NCBI GenBank assembly: GCA_905221605.1
Contig: CAJNDS010002412.1
Coordinates: forward strand, 1,691,386-1,755,385
DNA: 64,000 nt
Direction of reading: 5' to 3'
Origin: Symbiodinium natans
Taxonomy: Eukaryota > Sar > Dinophyceae > Suessiales > Symbiodiniaceae
Below, piece after piece: positions 36,465 to 46,222 of the stretch; the first letter of the stretch is position 1, and each line of letters begins with the position of its first letter. The translations under genes and the position numbers were made by a program. Below the pieces are notes generated by a model. It had not been told where the DNA came from. It saw only the letters and a program-made list of their open reading frames with translations, and searched no databases.

Positions 36465-36533
36465 AGAGCCCCAATAGCAGCAGACCGGAAGCGAGCCCAT
36501 GAGTGCTGTGCCAGCACTCAGCGCCATGATGGC
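36465..36533 (-). CDS. Candidate exon, membrane segment
   Basis: After an ACATGCAG acceptor the minus strand encodes AIMALSAGTALMGSLPVCCY, a likely membrane span. It lies between two CCCTAAA arrays. Confidence 0.4.
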
Positions 36534-36559
36534 CTGCATGTGCGTCCTATCCGACACTC

Positions 36560-36650
36560 CCTAAACCCTAAACCCTAAACCCTGAACCCTAAACCCTAAA
36601 CCCTAAACCCTAAACCCTAAACCCTAAACCCTAAACCCTAAACCCTGACC
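36560..36650. repeat. (CCCTAAA)n array
   Basis: About 12 units, one CCCTGAA. Confidence 0.94.
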
Positions 36651-36870
36651 CTATACCCGAAAGGGTTTCTAGCCCATTCGATGCCGGTGGGCCAAAACTG
36701 GTGCAAAGGAGGGGTCGGCTGCGTGGTGCCCTTCCGTACAGCCGACAATGCCTGAGCCCGAAACCCGAAAGACGTTCAAGCGTAGGGTTTAGGGTTTAGG
36801 GTTTAAGGTTTCGGGTTTGAAGCTTTTAGGGTTTGGGGTTGTTGTTAGGGTTTCGGGTCGTTAGACTACC

Positions 36871-36924
36871 CAAAGACAGGGCCTTCACGCGCTTCTGGAG
36901 TTGCACGGAATCCAGGTCCACATC
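36871..36924 (-). CDS. Candidate LRR-like exon
   Basis: Acceptor AATTGAG, donor TTGG|GTAGTC; encodes DVDLDSVQLQKRVKALSLG, similar in rhythm to the LRR exons at 7.8-24.8 kb. The frame stays open upstream to a repeat flank, so the start could lie earlier. Confidence 0.42.
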
Positions 36925-37262
36925 CTCAATTTGTGGGGACGAAAATCGCGGGGCGGCGACAAAGGACAGGGAGTTGAGGACGAAGGTTTAGGGTATAGGG
37001 TGTCGGGCTAGGGTTTAGGGTGTAGAGGACAGGCTTTAAAGGTCAAGGGTTTCCTGCGGAGGCATGTGGGCGGCGCTTAGGGATTGAGGCAGCAGGCTTG
37101 CAACGACATAGCTTGCAAACCCTGAACCCTGAGCCCTGTAAGGGGTTCAGGGTTCTTTAGGGTTTTTAGTGTTTTGTCGGGATTCAGGATCGAGCTAAGA
37201 TTGGGGAAACTCTTCGGCTGCAAGTAAATGCGCCCTTTAGAGACTCAATCTCCAGCATCCCG

Positions 37263-37365
37263 TGAGGACCAAATGAACCTTAAAAGCGTTCCATACGTTA
37301 TCAAAAGGACATAGGGCACTGCAGGGTACATGACCCCAATTTTAGGGTTCGTTTGGTCCCGTGCC
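37263..37365. mobile_element. Family A element, diverged
   Basis: TGAGGACCAAATGAACC ... AATTTTAGGGTTCGTTTGGTCCCG. Other degenerate copies sit at 34725-34803, 44925-45045, 58052-58172, 58706-58805 and 59903-60010. Confidence 0.55.
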
Positions 37366-37439
37366 AGCCTCGAAACTTCTGAGGCTTGACACCATCTCTA
37401 TCCTGGAAATTTAAACCCCAAACCCTTTTTGAAACAGGC

Positions 37440-37592
37440 CTGCACCCTAAACCCTGAACCCTAAGCTCAAAACACCAAACCTCGACCCTAAACCCTGAAC
37501 CCTGAACCTAAACCCTGAACCCTAAACCCTAAACCCTAAACCCTAAACCCTGAACCCTGAACCCTGAACCCTAAACCCTAAACCCTAAACCC
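37440..37592. repeat. CCCTAAA/CCCTGAA mixed array
   Basis: Alternating A and G variants at the fifth base, ending at the donor of the exon candidate at 37596-37677. Confidence 0.93.
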
Positions 37593-37595
37593 TAC

Positions 37596-37677
37596 CCAAG
37601 CCAGGGTCCTCGGGAACAGTAAGCCAGGATGGGACAAAACTTGCCCGCGACTGCAGCTCAATTCCGCTGGCCATGTG
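37596..37677 (-). CDS. Candidate exon, unassigned
   Basis: Bounded by a TTGCACAG acceptor and a TTGG|GTAGGG donor. Encodes HMASGIELQSRASFVPSWLT and VPEDPGL. Good splice sites on both sides; family not recognised. Confidence 0.5.
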
Positions 37678-37901
37678 CTGTGCAAGAAGTAAGGGTTTAG
37701 GGGTCATAAGGTCCCTGTTTAAGGGAGCCAGAAGAGGGTTTAGGGTTTAGGGTTTAGGGTTTAGGGTTTAGGGTATAAGGTCCCTGTTTCAGAGAGCCAG
37801 AAGAGGGTTAAGAAGGGCTTTAAGGGTTCCCCTTATCCCATCTAGGAAAACGGGGGAGCCCAGTGGGCTTTAGGGTTTTCAGTGCAAGGCAATGGTCGGG
37901 T

Positions 37902-38018
37902 GTAGGGTTTAGGGTTTAGGGTTTAGGGTTTAGGGTTTGGGTTTAGGGTCTAGGGTCTAGGGTTTAGGGTTTAGGGTTTAGGGTTTAGGGTTTAGGGTTT
38001 AGGGTTTAGGGTTTAGGG
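37902..38018. repeat. (TTTAGGG)n array
   Basis: About 16 units including TCTAGGG variants. Confidence 0.94.
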
Positions 38019-38174
38019 CGCGGTTTCGGGTTTTGGGTTGCAGTGTCCAGATATAGGCTTTATTTGTTTAGAGAGTGCAGGGTGCGATAAACCCTATAAA
38101 CCCTAATCCCCACACCCTGTGCGGGTTTCGCTGGCCAAGTCATGCCTAAAGATTCTCCGCAAACCCTAAACTTT

Positions 38175-38275
38175 CTAGGTCTCTGTGTTGCAGGCTTCGC
38201 TGTTGGTAGTGCGGAGGCCCTCGGTGGAAGTCTCTAAGAAGCTGAGGATGCAGTGGAGCAGTCGGAGAGGTGCTT
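38175..38275 (+). CDS. Candidate plus-strand exon
   Basis: Follows a CTGTGTTGCAG acceptor and encodes ASLLVVRRPSVEVSKKLRMQ before a TTTAGGG array. One of few good candidates on the plus strand; not attached to any gene. Confidence 0.35.
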
Positions 38276-38681
38276 TTGGGTTAGAAACTAGGGTTTAGGG
38301 TTTAGGGTTTAGGGTTTAGGGTAACGACATGGTTTTTGGGTTTCTAGATAACAGGCTACACCTGGTAGCCACGTTCCTTGGAGAGGGAAATGGCTCATGC
38401 TGCAGGGCTGAGTCGAAAAGATACCCTCCCTAAACCCTAAACCCTAAACCCGAAACCCTAAACACCCTACACCCAAAAAGCCTGCGGTGATAGTAAAAAG
38501 TTTAAGCCCCAAAGCCCTGAACCCGGCCTCTGCCCCGAGACCCTTTTTTTTTACGGCTGGGGTTTAGGGTTTAGGGTTTAGGGTTGAGGGTTTGGGGTTG
38601 AGGTTTGAGGGTTTAAAGTTTCGGGTTAGGGTGTAGGGTGCAGGGTTTATGGGACCCTGAACCCTGAACCCTTTTTTTGAA

Positions 38682-38838
38682 CCCAGACTCTTTGCGTCAG
38701 CTGGCTCGAGACTACCCAGGGTACCCGTGCAGATATAGTTCACTGCACTCTCCCTTCCGAGTAGTACAGGGCATATCCCGGACAAGCCGTGCCGAGATCT
38801 GCAAGAAAACGCAAAGACAAGACATGCCAAGATTATGA
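38682..38838 (+). CDS. Candidate plus-strand exon with stop
   Basis: After the pyrimidine-rich TTTTTTTGAACCCAG the plus strand is open for about 49 codons (DSLRQLARDYPGYPCRYSS onward) to TGA. A near copy of the sequence around the acceptor occurs at 62875-62890, so that part is a repeat. The minus strand is also open here. Confidence 0.33.
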
Positions 38839-39069
38839 ACCGCGACCAGTACGGACCCCTGAACCCTAAACCCTAAACCCATTTTTGCAGCAAGGCTCCA
38901 CCCCACTGCCTGCCTCGTCCATATTCCGCAGCAACCCCAACCAGCCCATAACCCTAATTAAACCCTTGCCTAAATCCTAAGCCCTAAACTTCCCCTAAAC
39001 GGCACATGGTGGCAGGAGCAGCTTTCGCCCTAAACCCGAAGCCTGTAACCCTCAACCCAATCTTGAGGA

Positions 39070-39178
39070 TACTCTTGAGCTTGGTGTTACTCTACAGTAT
39101 AGAGACCATAATGCCAAAGGTCTCGCCAGGAGATTCTCAGGTTGAAAGGCTTCGGAGCCTCAAACAGTTTACCCTAAA
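39070..39178 (-). CDS. Candidate exon, strand ambiguous
   Basis: The minus strand encodes KLFEAPKPFNLRISWRDLWH and YGLYTVE before a stop. The plus strand is open too (LSLVLLYSIETIMPKV onward). It lies downstream of the TIR-like membrane protein on the same strand and could be a further exon. Confidence 0.35.
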
Positions 39179-39264
39179 GCCTAAACCCTAAACCCTAAAC
39201 CCTAAACCCTAAGCCCATGCAGTGTGGAGATGATGCAGTGAAACGACTCAGCAAACCCTAAGGG

Positions 39265-39377
39265 CCCGCGTACCCAAATAGGGAATGCTTGGGCCTTATA
39301 AAGTACTTGCTATATAGGGTTTAGGGTTTAGGGTTTGGGGCCCAAGTATATAATCATCAGGTACATGGACCCTTAGG
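39265..39377. mobile_element. Family E element, partly telomere-repeat
   Basis: AGGGCCCGCGTACCCAAATA ... ATCAGGTACATGGACCCTTAGGG, with TTTAGGG units in the middle. It overlaps the end of the TIR-like gene's last open frame. Confidence 0.55.
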
Positions 39378-41364
39378 GAACATTAGGGAACAGCTTGAAC
39401 AATATGCTGTTCGGATTGTGCCGGAGTGGTCGATGAAAGCGGAATGGAAAACATCGAAGGTCTCGACAGCAGGAAGAATCTTGGTCACCAGGCCGTTACC
39501 CTAAACCCTAAACACCCTAAGCCCATAAACCCTAAACCCTGGTCCCAAGGAAAGCCTTCAGGGCAACGCTAAGGCAGCAGAAGAAGATGGCATGGAGCAG
39601 CGTGGCGGCAATGACCACTCCCGCTTGGCCCAGCGAAGACAGCATGTGAAGATCATATGCCAACAATCTTAGCCCAAGGGTCACCGGCGAAATCAGAACT
39701 ATAAGTACAACCAGTGAGTTTTTCATGCCTTCGAGGAACCAATTTCGTGGCCTCGCCCGTGCAAGCTTGCAAACAAGCAGGACCCAGTTTTTTAACGCTG
39801 GCACGGCCACGATCCAAACCACCAAACCATCTGCGAGTGCAATCGTGGAGTGGTGATTCCAGAAGCGCCCTTCAGTCCTTGAAAAGGAAGCGGCATAATC
39901 CATGAAGGCCCACATCAGTGGAGAAAATACGGCGATCGTTGATCGAGTGGTCAGAACTTGCTCAAGGTCCCGTGCCAAAAGCTCCAGAACTTCAGAGCGC
40001 AACGTGCCCTCAAACGATGCCAAGCTACCGAACCACATGCTCACACATTCCCCCAATATCTTCCGATCACACATCCTACGAGCACCGGATGGTGCGACGT
40101 GGTTGCTGGTGCAGCACTGGCACAGAGCAGTATCGAAGGAGATGGACATCAATTGCTGCCTCATAGTGTCTAAGTCTCGAAAATAGCTTCGCAAGGTGCT
40201 CGTAATCGCGTAGCCAACCACCAGGACAACGACCCCACTAACAAAAGTTGAATCAAGGAAATAATCCTGCGGACTCGATAGAGAATTCCGCGCATAGGGC
40301 GCCATGACGCCAGTAATCGCGCCCGCGCTGACAGTCAAGAACATTACACTGTGAACTGGCCCCCAAAGGGTTGGTGTGATGATCAGCTTCTGGTGAACTT
40401 CATCTTCCCTGCTTTTCAAGAAGGCCGCCAATTCCTATGGTTGTTGCCTCTAGAAACTCTGAAGCGTCTTCATAACTAAGGTTGACAAGAAGCGAACACA
40501 AGTGCAAAATACTCCCAAGGGCCTATACCTAGGTTCGAACAAGCACCATAACCTTGTAGTCCATGTTGAATCCCAAAGAATAAGCATCGAATCCGACCTT
40601 CGCAGCAGCCCGGCCAGACTAATGACACCTTTCAATTTCAGTTCTCTGTTGCTTTGACTGATGCAGATGCGGTCGAAGAAGACACGAGTCTGAGGCCGAT
40701 AAAAGATCGCTGCCAGAAAAGTGACCAGGATACCAGACCACGTAGACCACACCGACCAGCGTTCCGTGTTCCTGTTTCCATCACGGTGGTAATCAGGGAG
40801 ACCCAGGACACAGAACAAAACCATCATCACAACAGCAACGAGCATGCCCAACATGATAGCTGCCTGGCCGTTGTAAATAGTGACCAGAGTCAGAATCTTC
40901 TTCCAGGTCTTCCCATGCCAGGAATGGCTCCAAAAGGCGCCAATCTTGTCGCTCCGGTGGCTCTTGAAGTGAAGGTCACCCCCTGCGCCGCGCAAAGCTT
41001 GAAAGCAGTTTCTGAAGGCCTCGCAAGCGGGCGTCACCCTCAGAACCTCGGGGCTTGCAAGGTCCATGTGTGAAACAAACTCGGCAACTTGTGACTGTGC
41101 ACCTTCCACCCTGTTTTCTTCACTTTGGTCCTCACTTGGGTCCTCCTGCAGGGTGCTTCCTATGACCCTGCCATCGCAGTCGTCAGGAACTGGAAGACTC
41201 AGCTCTTCTCGCTCGTCAGCCGCACGCATGGTTTGTGGTGACTCCGAGATATCCATGTGGTGCGATGAGAGGATTTGAGCCTGGATGGAACCCAGCTTGC
41301 TACAAGACAACCCGGCCCGTTCGGAAACTCGCTTGAGAGTCTCAATGCTCCATGGAATGGTCAT
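39357..41364 (-). CDS. Multi-span membrane protein with TIR-like block, 3 exons
   Basis: Exons 40537-41364, 39538-40434 and 39357-39500 join in phase 0 for about 622 residues. ATG at 41364 is the first after an upstream in-frame stop. Exon 1 has an acidic N-terminal part, two membrane spans (AAIMLGMLVAVVMMVLFCVL; WSGILVTFLAAIFY) and a cytosolic block FFDRICISQ...LLRRSDSMLILWD...TTRLWCLF. Exon 2 begins ELAAF, restoring RLWCLFELAAF, and adds several more spans. The block resembles a TIR-like fold and I recall similar proteins as common in dinoflagellates; this is from memory, not a search. Intron 1 (40435-40536) is GA-AG, 102 nt. Intron 2 (39501-39537) is 37 nt of telomere-like repeat. Without intron 2 the repeat gives a TAG stop. 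The end of exon 3 is uncertain because a repeat overlaps it. Confidence 0.72.
39501..39537 (-). other. Predicted 37-nt intron made of telomere-type repeat
   Basis: Minus strand AGG|GTTTAGGG ... GTTTAG|GGTAAC. Splicing it keeps phase 0 and avoids the TAG inside the repeat. Confidence 0.5.
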
Positions 41365-41599
41365 CAGAGCTGTCAGCCCATCATGTTCTCCAAGCCCTCA
41401 ACCCTAAACCCTAACCCTCTCCTCCTCCCCTGTATGAATGAAGCTCTTTTCGTGGGGTCAACGATGCTTAACTCTAAGCCCGATATAAGCCCCTGCATGC
41501 CCTACACTCTTTATTCAACCCAGGCTCCTTTCCTACACTCCAAACCCTCGATCCTATACCCCGTATAGGGTTTAGGGTGACCCAAAACCCTAAACCCTG

Positions 41600-42362
41600 C
41601 AAGCTTCGCTGCGAAACAGGCGATCTTGGCAGCCTCCGACGCTTGTGCGACATGTCTACGCAGCATTGAGGTCAAGGCGGGAAATAAAAAAGTGTTTGTG
41701 AACCCGCTGTGCCGTTGCCCTAAGAAACTCCACTTCCTGACCCATGGATTGTGCGCGCTTGGGCCGGATACCACCGTGCAAGCATGCCGCTTGCATGGTA
41801 GCGGAGCTGCCGAGAGGAAGCTTATCAGCGTGTAGGCCCAGCTGCAAGCAAGCGATATGCCAGAGGATGGCGGTGGTAAGTCCAAGATACCATCGTGGGA
41901 TGGCTCGGCCCTGTTGTATGAGCAGACCACCAAGTTCCAGGATTCCGGAGGCCGTGAACTAAACCCTAAACCCTAAACCCTAACTGGATCTGTAGTATCG
42001 CATGGGGCACCGCTGGTTGTAGAAGACAGCCGTATGGGGTCAGCGAGGCGAAAGGAGATGGACTCGCGCCATTGGAATCAAGTGCTCAACCCTCTCGCCC
42101 CAGCAGAGCTACAGCCAGATCATGTGTCTACCGGAAGCAAATAAATCACTTTCGCGAGAGAATTTCCCGACGGGGGTGGCGGAGATGCAAGATTCGCTGT
42201 GAAACAGACGACCTTGGCCGACACGTCTACGAAGCATTCAGGTCAAGGCGGGGAATAAAGGAGTGTTTGTGCACCGCTGTGCCGTTCCCCTAAGAAACTC
42301 CACTTCCTGCGCCCTAGATTGCGCGCGCTTGGGCTGGATACCACCGTGCAAGCATACCGTTT
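41600..42362 (+). repeat. Direct duplication of a diverged gene-like unit
   Basis: About 190 bp at 41600-41800 recurs at 42183-42362 with substitutions and small indels; shared landmarks are GCTGTGCCGTT, AAGAAACTCCACTTCCTG and GATACCACCGTGCAAGCAT. The first copy has an open plus frame (KVFVNPLCRCPKKLHFLTHG) that is frameshifted in the second, so at least one copy is decayed if it was ever coding. Confidence 0.6.
41996..42144 (+). CDS. Candidate plus-strand terminal exon
   Basis: After a GGATCTGTAG acceptor the plus strand encodes SHGAPLVVEDSRMGSARRKE and on to a TAA, with protein-like composition. It lies between the two copies of the duplication. No recognised domain. Confidence 0.38.
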
Positions 42363-42454
42363 GCAAACCCCAAAACCCAAAACCCTCTACCCGAACTCCT
42401 AGCTTTCTTTCGACCGCAAATCCTAGGACAACCCCTGGCCCAACCCGCCACCGC

Positions 42455-42538
42455 CCCAAACGCACCTCTGCCGGCGCCGCATGTGCAAAAACCTCCCGCC
42501 AGAGCTTGTCGAAGGCCTGTGGTGTAGTGTGTTCAAGG
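42455..42538 (+). CDS. Candidate plus-strand exon
   Basis: The plus strand encodes RRRMCKNLPPELVEGLWCSV up to FK, followed by a good donor (AAG|GTGAGAGC). The upstream boundary is not clear. Confidence 0.33.
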
Positions 42539-42694
42539 TGAGAGCATAAGGCCTGAATTCGGGCTTACATGGGGTTCCTTAGCCCTGGACGATCACGTTA
42601 CTTGAAGGTGTTTTGTTGAGAGGCTGGGGTAACCAGCTTATTCTTTCAAGAATCAGGGCTCTCAAGGGTACTTCATCCCGGGGTATGTAGAGTA

Positions 42695-42805
42695 CCTTGG
42701 GGACGAAATGAACCCTAAAATTGGGGTTCATATACCCTGACTACTATAATTCCTATTAAGGTATATGAATCATAAACCCTTTTAGGGTTCATTTCGTCCC
42801 CAGGT
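42695..42805. mobile_element. Family A inverted-repeat element
   Basis: CCTTGGGGACGAAATGAACC at one end, GGTTCATTTCGTCCCC at the other. The body holds the family hallmark ATATACC..ACTACTATAATTCCTATTAAGG. Confidence 0.8.
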
Positions 42806-42907
42806 ACTAGGGGTCTTCGAAGAGTGCATGGTAAACAGTGTTCCACCTGCTCCTACTTGAATGGCCATCCTAGTCCAGACCTGAAGCAGCGGCACTCAGC
42901 CCATAAT

Positions 42908-43054
42908 CTTCCTTAGGGACAATGAACCCTAAAAGGGTTTATGGTTCATATATAAAAATATATATATATACATATATATATATGTATTTATGTATTTAAT
43001 CTATCGGAATTCTTGTAGCATCCCCAACTTTAGGGTTCATTTGGTCGGGTTCTT
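42908..43054. mobile_element. Family A element with internal AT-repeat expansion
   Basis: CCTTAGGGACAATGAACCC ... AGGGTTCATTTGGTC. The middle is expanded by TA microsatellite, making the copy longer than usual. Confidence 0.6.
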
Positions 43055-43311
43055 GCCGCCTGCGTAGCTGAATCACAATGCACTGCAGGGGCACTGGCTC
43101 CCACAAGTCTGAGACGGTTTAGGGTTTAGGGTTTTTCTGGAGTCGGACTTAGATAAATACCGACTACAGGGCCCGACAGAACTCTGAAAAATGTTTTTTC
43201 ATATAAAGCCAACCCGCCCAAAGGGTCCATGCAACCATGTCCCCTGTCTCAGGTATACTCTTTAGGTACATGGGCCCTTGGGGCCTATTAACCTAGGGGT
43301 TCTTGTGCTGG

Positions 43312-43399
43312 CTGGTCCTTGCGGAGCTCGGCAAGTGCAACGTAGCGGCGGCATTCGCGCAACAGAACCTCGCTCATGCAAGCAAGCTCGGGATTGCAG
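43312..43399 (-). CDS. Candidate exon, unassigned
   Basis: After CCCTAAACCCTTATCACGCAG the minus strand encodes CNPELACMSEVLLRECRRYV and ALAELRKDQPAQ. The acceptor tract is made of telomere-type repeat. Protein-like; family unknown. Confidence 0.48.
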
Positions 43400-43623
43400 C
43401 TGCGTGATAAGGGTTTAGGGTTTAGGCTTTTTGGCCACCTGCCAAGCAGCCTCGCAGCCACACTACTATAAGAAAGACAGGAAAAAGGGCGAAAAGACCA
43501 GCACAAGCACTATCCGCTATGCCAGTGAGGCCACCGTCCAGGCATGACGACACCGACACCGACACCCGACACAAAGCTACCCAATAATTCTATCATGCCC
43601 CCAGAGGACCTCACCTAGCTGTT

Positions 43624-43731
43624 CCCTAAGGATCCATGTACCTATATAGTATATACTTGGGCCCTAAAGCTACTATATAGGAACCCCTTTAAGGCCCAAG
43701 TATATACTATATAGGTACATGGATCCTTTGG
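43624..43731. mobile_element. Family E inverted-repeat element
   Basis: AAGGATCCATGTACCTATAT ... TATATAGGTACATGGATCCTTT, nearly perfect inverted ends. Its right part recurs nearly identically at 57692-57771. A more diverged copy lies at 43210-43282. Confidence 0.78.
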
Positions 43732-44480
43732 GGTTCCGACTACAAATGGCAAGGCGCACCTGTCCCTACGTCCAGTCCAAGCCAGAGAACCGTGGACGAA
43801 AACGTGCAAGCAACCGGAGGGTTTAGGGTTTAGGGTTTAGGGTCTAGGGTCTAGGGTTTAGGGTTTAGGGCGGGGGGACTTCCGACTCTCAGTCGGGCAC
43901 AATCTGGGGGCGACAGGGGAGGGGGGTTCCGTGGTGCTGGGGTTTTGGTGCCGCCGCTGTTTTAGGGCTTGGGGTCCATCTCACGGGCCCTCATGCAACA
44001 GGCCTACCTCAGCAGGACCTCGAGAGCCCTCCACCCCCAAGGGTTTAGGGTTTAGGGTTTATGGTTTAGGGTTTAGGGGGGCATCGCTTGGACTGCCCTT
44101 TGCCATTGAAGTCGCGCCTGCTGCTGGCTCAGGGGCGGGGCTGCTGTCGCCATCAGTCATGAGAAATGGAGCTACCCACATGCTCACAAGTCCTACTGGC
44201 TTAGGGTTTAGGGTTTAGGGTTTAGGGTTTAGGGTTTAGGGTTCGGGTTTCGGGTTTAGGGTTGCTACCCACATGCTCACAACTACTACTGGCTTAGGCC
44301 TTGGCAAGCTCATAATTCCTGCTAAGGTTCAGGGTTTAGGGTTGAGGGTATCGGGGACTACTTCTGGCTTCGGGCTTGAAAGTTGTTAGGGATTTGGGCC
44401 TAGGGATCGATGCCACCTGCCCTGCTTAGCGGCCGCCGCGTACTGAAGATGCACAAAGCAGCGCATGACAGGTCATGACA

Positions 44481-44567
44481 GATCCCAGCAACTGGCAGCC
44501 GACGGCACTGCTAAACACCTCATACGAACTACTTTCTGGCATCCTGCAGGGCACGAGCAGGCCATAG
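44481..44567 (+). pseudogene. LINE reverse-transcriptase fragment
   Basis: The plus strand encodes NWQPTALLNTSYELLSGILQ, which fits the conserved RT stretch N-x-R-P-I-x-L-L-N-x-x-Y-K-L-L-A-x-I-L of non-LTR retrotransposons. It stops at TAG 44565-44567 and nothing else of the element was seen, so it is a decayed scrap. Confidence 0.6.
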
Positions 44568-44599
44568 ACCACGAGCTGTGCAAGACACCCAGGTAGGGT

Positions 44600-44844
44600 C
44601 TAGAGCCTCCACCTCCCGCTCCACATCCCTGCCAACATACACATTGTCCGGGCCAGTTCGCGCCCCTAAACCCTAAACCCTAAACCCTCAACCCTTAACC
44701 CTTAACCCTAAACCCTAAACCCTAAACCCTAAACCCTAAACCCTAAACCTCTATATTGCCCGAGGCAGCCACTGCCCTGGGAGGTCCACTTGACGCAGCA
44801 TGGCGCACTTGACATCCTCGGCCGGAAACGTCGGCGCCACCGTG
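44600..44844 (-). CDS. Two candidate exons around a telomere-repeat intron
   Basis: 44757-44844 encodes VAPTFPAEDVKCAMLRQVDL and PGQWLPR after a CCGAAAG acceptor. 44600-44666 encodes RTGPDNVYVGRDVEREVEAL after a TTTAG|G acceptor that is itself a telomere-type unit. The array at 44668-44748 between them would be intron. The exact donor is unresolved and the family unknown. Confidence 0.45.
44665..44748. repeat. CCCTAAA array between two exon candidates
   Basis: About 11 units with a few CCCTTAA variants. Confidence 0.94.
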
Positions 44845-45575
44845 CTTTCGGGACGTAAGGTTAGGCGACAAGGGCTGGTGCGTGTGGTTTAAGGTTTAAG
44901 GTTTAGGGTTTCGGGCTTCATATACCCTAACAGGAATTAGAGCAGTACAGGGTATACCCTAGAGCACCATAAACCCTACTGGCCCAGAACCCTAAACCCT
45001 TACATACCTTACCCCAATGTCAGGGTTCATATTTGGTCCCCAGGGTACCCCACCCAGGGTACCGACTCCCCACACAAACCCTGGTGCGCAGAGTCGATTC
45101 TGTGACCTCTTGATGGTTTTTTTTTTTTGCCACCCTCCTAGCAGACCACCTCTGGGGATCACTCCGCATTTAGGGTTTAGGGTTTTAAGGGTTTAGTATG
45201 CCTTAGGCTTTAGGGCTTCTGTTGGGCGCAGTTTCGAGAAGAGGGCCTGCGATTCTTAAGGTTCTTGGGGGGTAGCAACGTGTCGCGCCCCGTTAGGGTT
45301 TAGGTTTTAGGCTGAGGGATTCTGTCAAACCCTGACAAGAGCACCACGGTCCAACCTAGGTGAGTGGCAAAGAAACATATCCTAGACAAATATCTGCTGA
45401 ACACTCACTAAGCTCTGAAGCCGGTCTATAAGCCATAAAGCATATTTGTGATGCTAAGCCCCAAGCCCTAAACCCCATTACCAGCCTTTACAGACCTTAG
45501 TGTTTGAAACACGCAGCATCCATTTTCAATGGCGGGCGCGCCGGGACATGAAGCGAGGCCTACATGAAATACCTT

Positions 45576-45683
45576 CCTTGGGGACCAAATGAACCCTAAA
45601 CGGGTTTGGGGTTCATGGACCTTAATAGACATTGTAGTAGTATAGGGTATATGACCTCAATTTTCGGGTTGATTCGATCCCCT
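45576..45683. mobile_element. Family A element, diverged
   Basis: CCTTGGGGACCAAATGAACC ... GGTTGATTCGATCCCC with the family core TAGTAGTATAGGGTATATGA. Confidence 0.68.
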
Positions 45684-45744
45684 GGGATCCAGGATTGTCT
45701 TGAGAAAGGGAAAGTGCCAGTAAGAGCTGTTGCTGGATTCTGGA

Positions 45745-45963
45745 TTTGGGCGTTTCAGGTCGGAACTACTAAAAGTAAGTGCCAAGGACATCACAACCAG
45801 TGCTTGCGGCCACCAAAACACATGTCACAAGTTCCACTCCTTCCGATGCACAAGCCTTATTATTGTGGGGTCATGTACTTCTGCCACAAGAAGTGCCTTT
45901 AAGAGCTTGAGGGATGTGGCATGCATTGTGCAGCAAGTAGAACGATTGGTCCCTGGAAGATAG
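45745..45963 (+). CDS. Candidate plus-strand exon, ambiguous
   Basis: Past a GCGTTTCAG acceptor one plus frame runs about 65 codons (LLKVSAKDITTSACGHQNTC onward) to TAG; a second, Cys/His-rich frame also runs 46 codons. No domain recognised; coding status open. Confidence 0.28.
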   Translation, partial: FGRFRSELLKVSAKDITTSACGHQNTCHKFHSFRCTSLIIVGSCTSATRSAFKSLRDVACIVQQVERLVPGR

Positions 45964-46222
45964 TCTCAGCTCGCCACGCCTGGTGGGCGTGGAAAAGCGC
46001 CGGTGTGTGAGACACCAACTCCCCTGCAACCTCCCCTCGCACCCGGAAGAAGCAAGAAGAGGCCCACATTGTGCCAACTGGGAGGCTCTCAGTGCTACTG
46101 AACCTCTGACCCTAAACCCTAAACCCTAGATGCCCTAAACCCTAGATGCCATAAACCCCACAAAGCCCTAGTTTTCGCTTTTGTGCTGCGGGGGGGGGTG
46201 GGGGGGGGAGTGGTTCCAAGAG

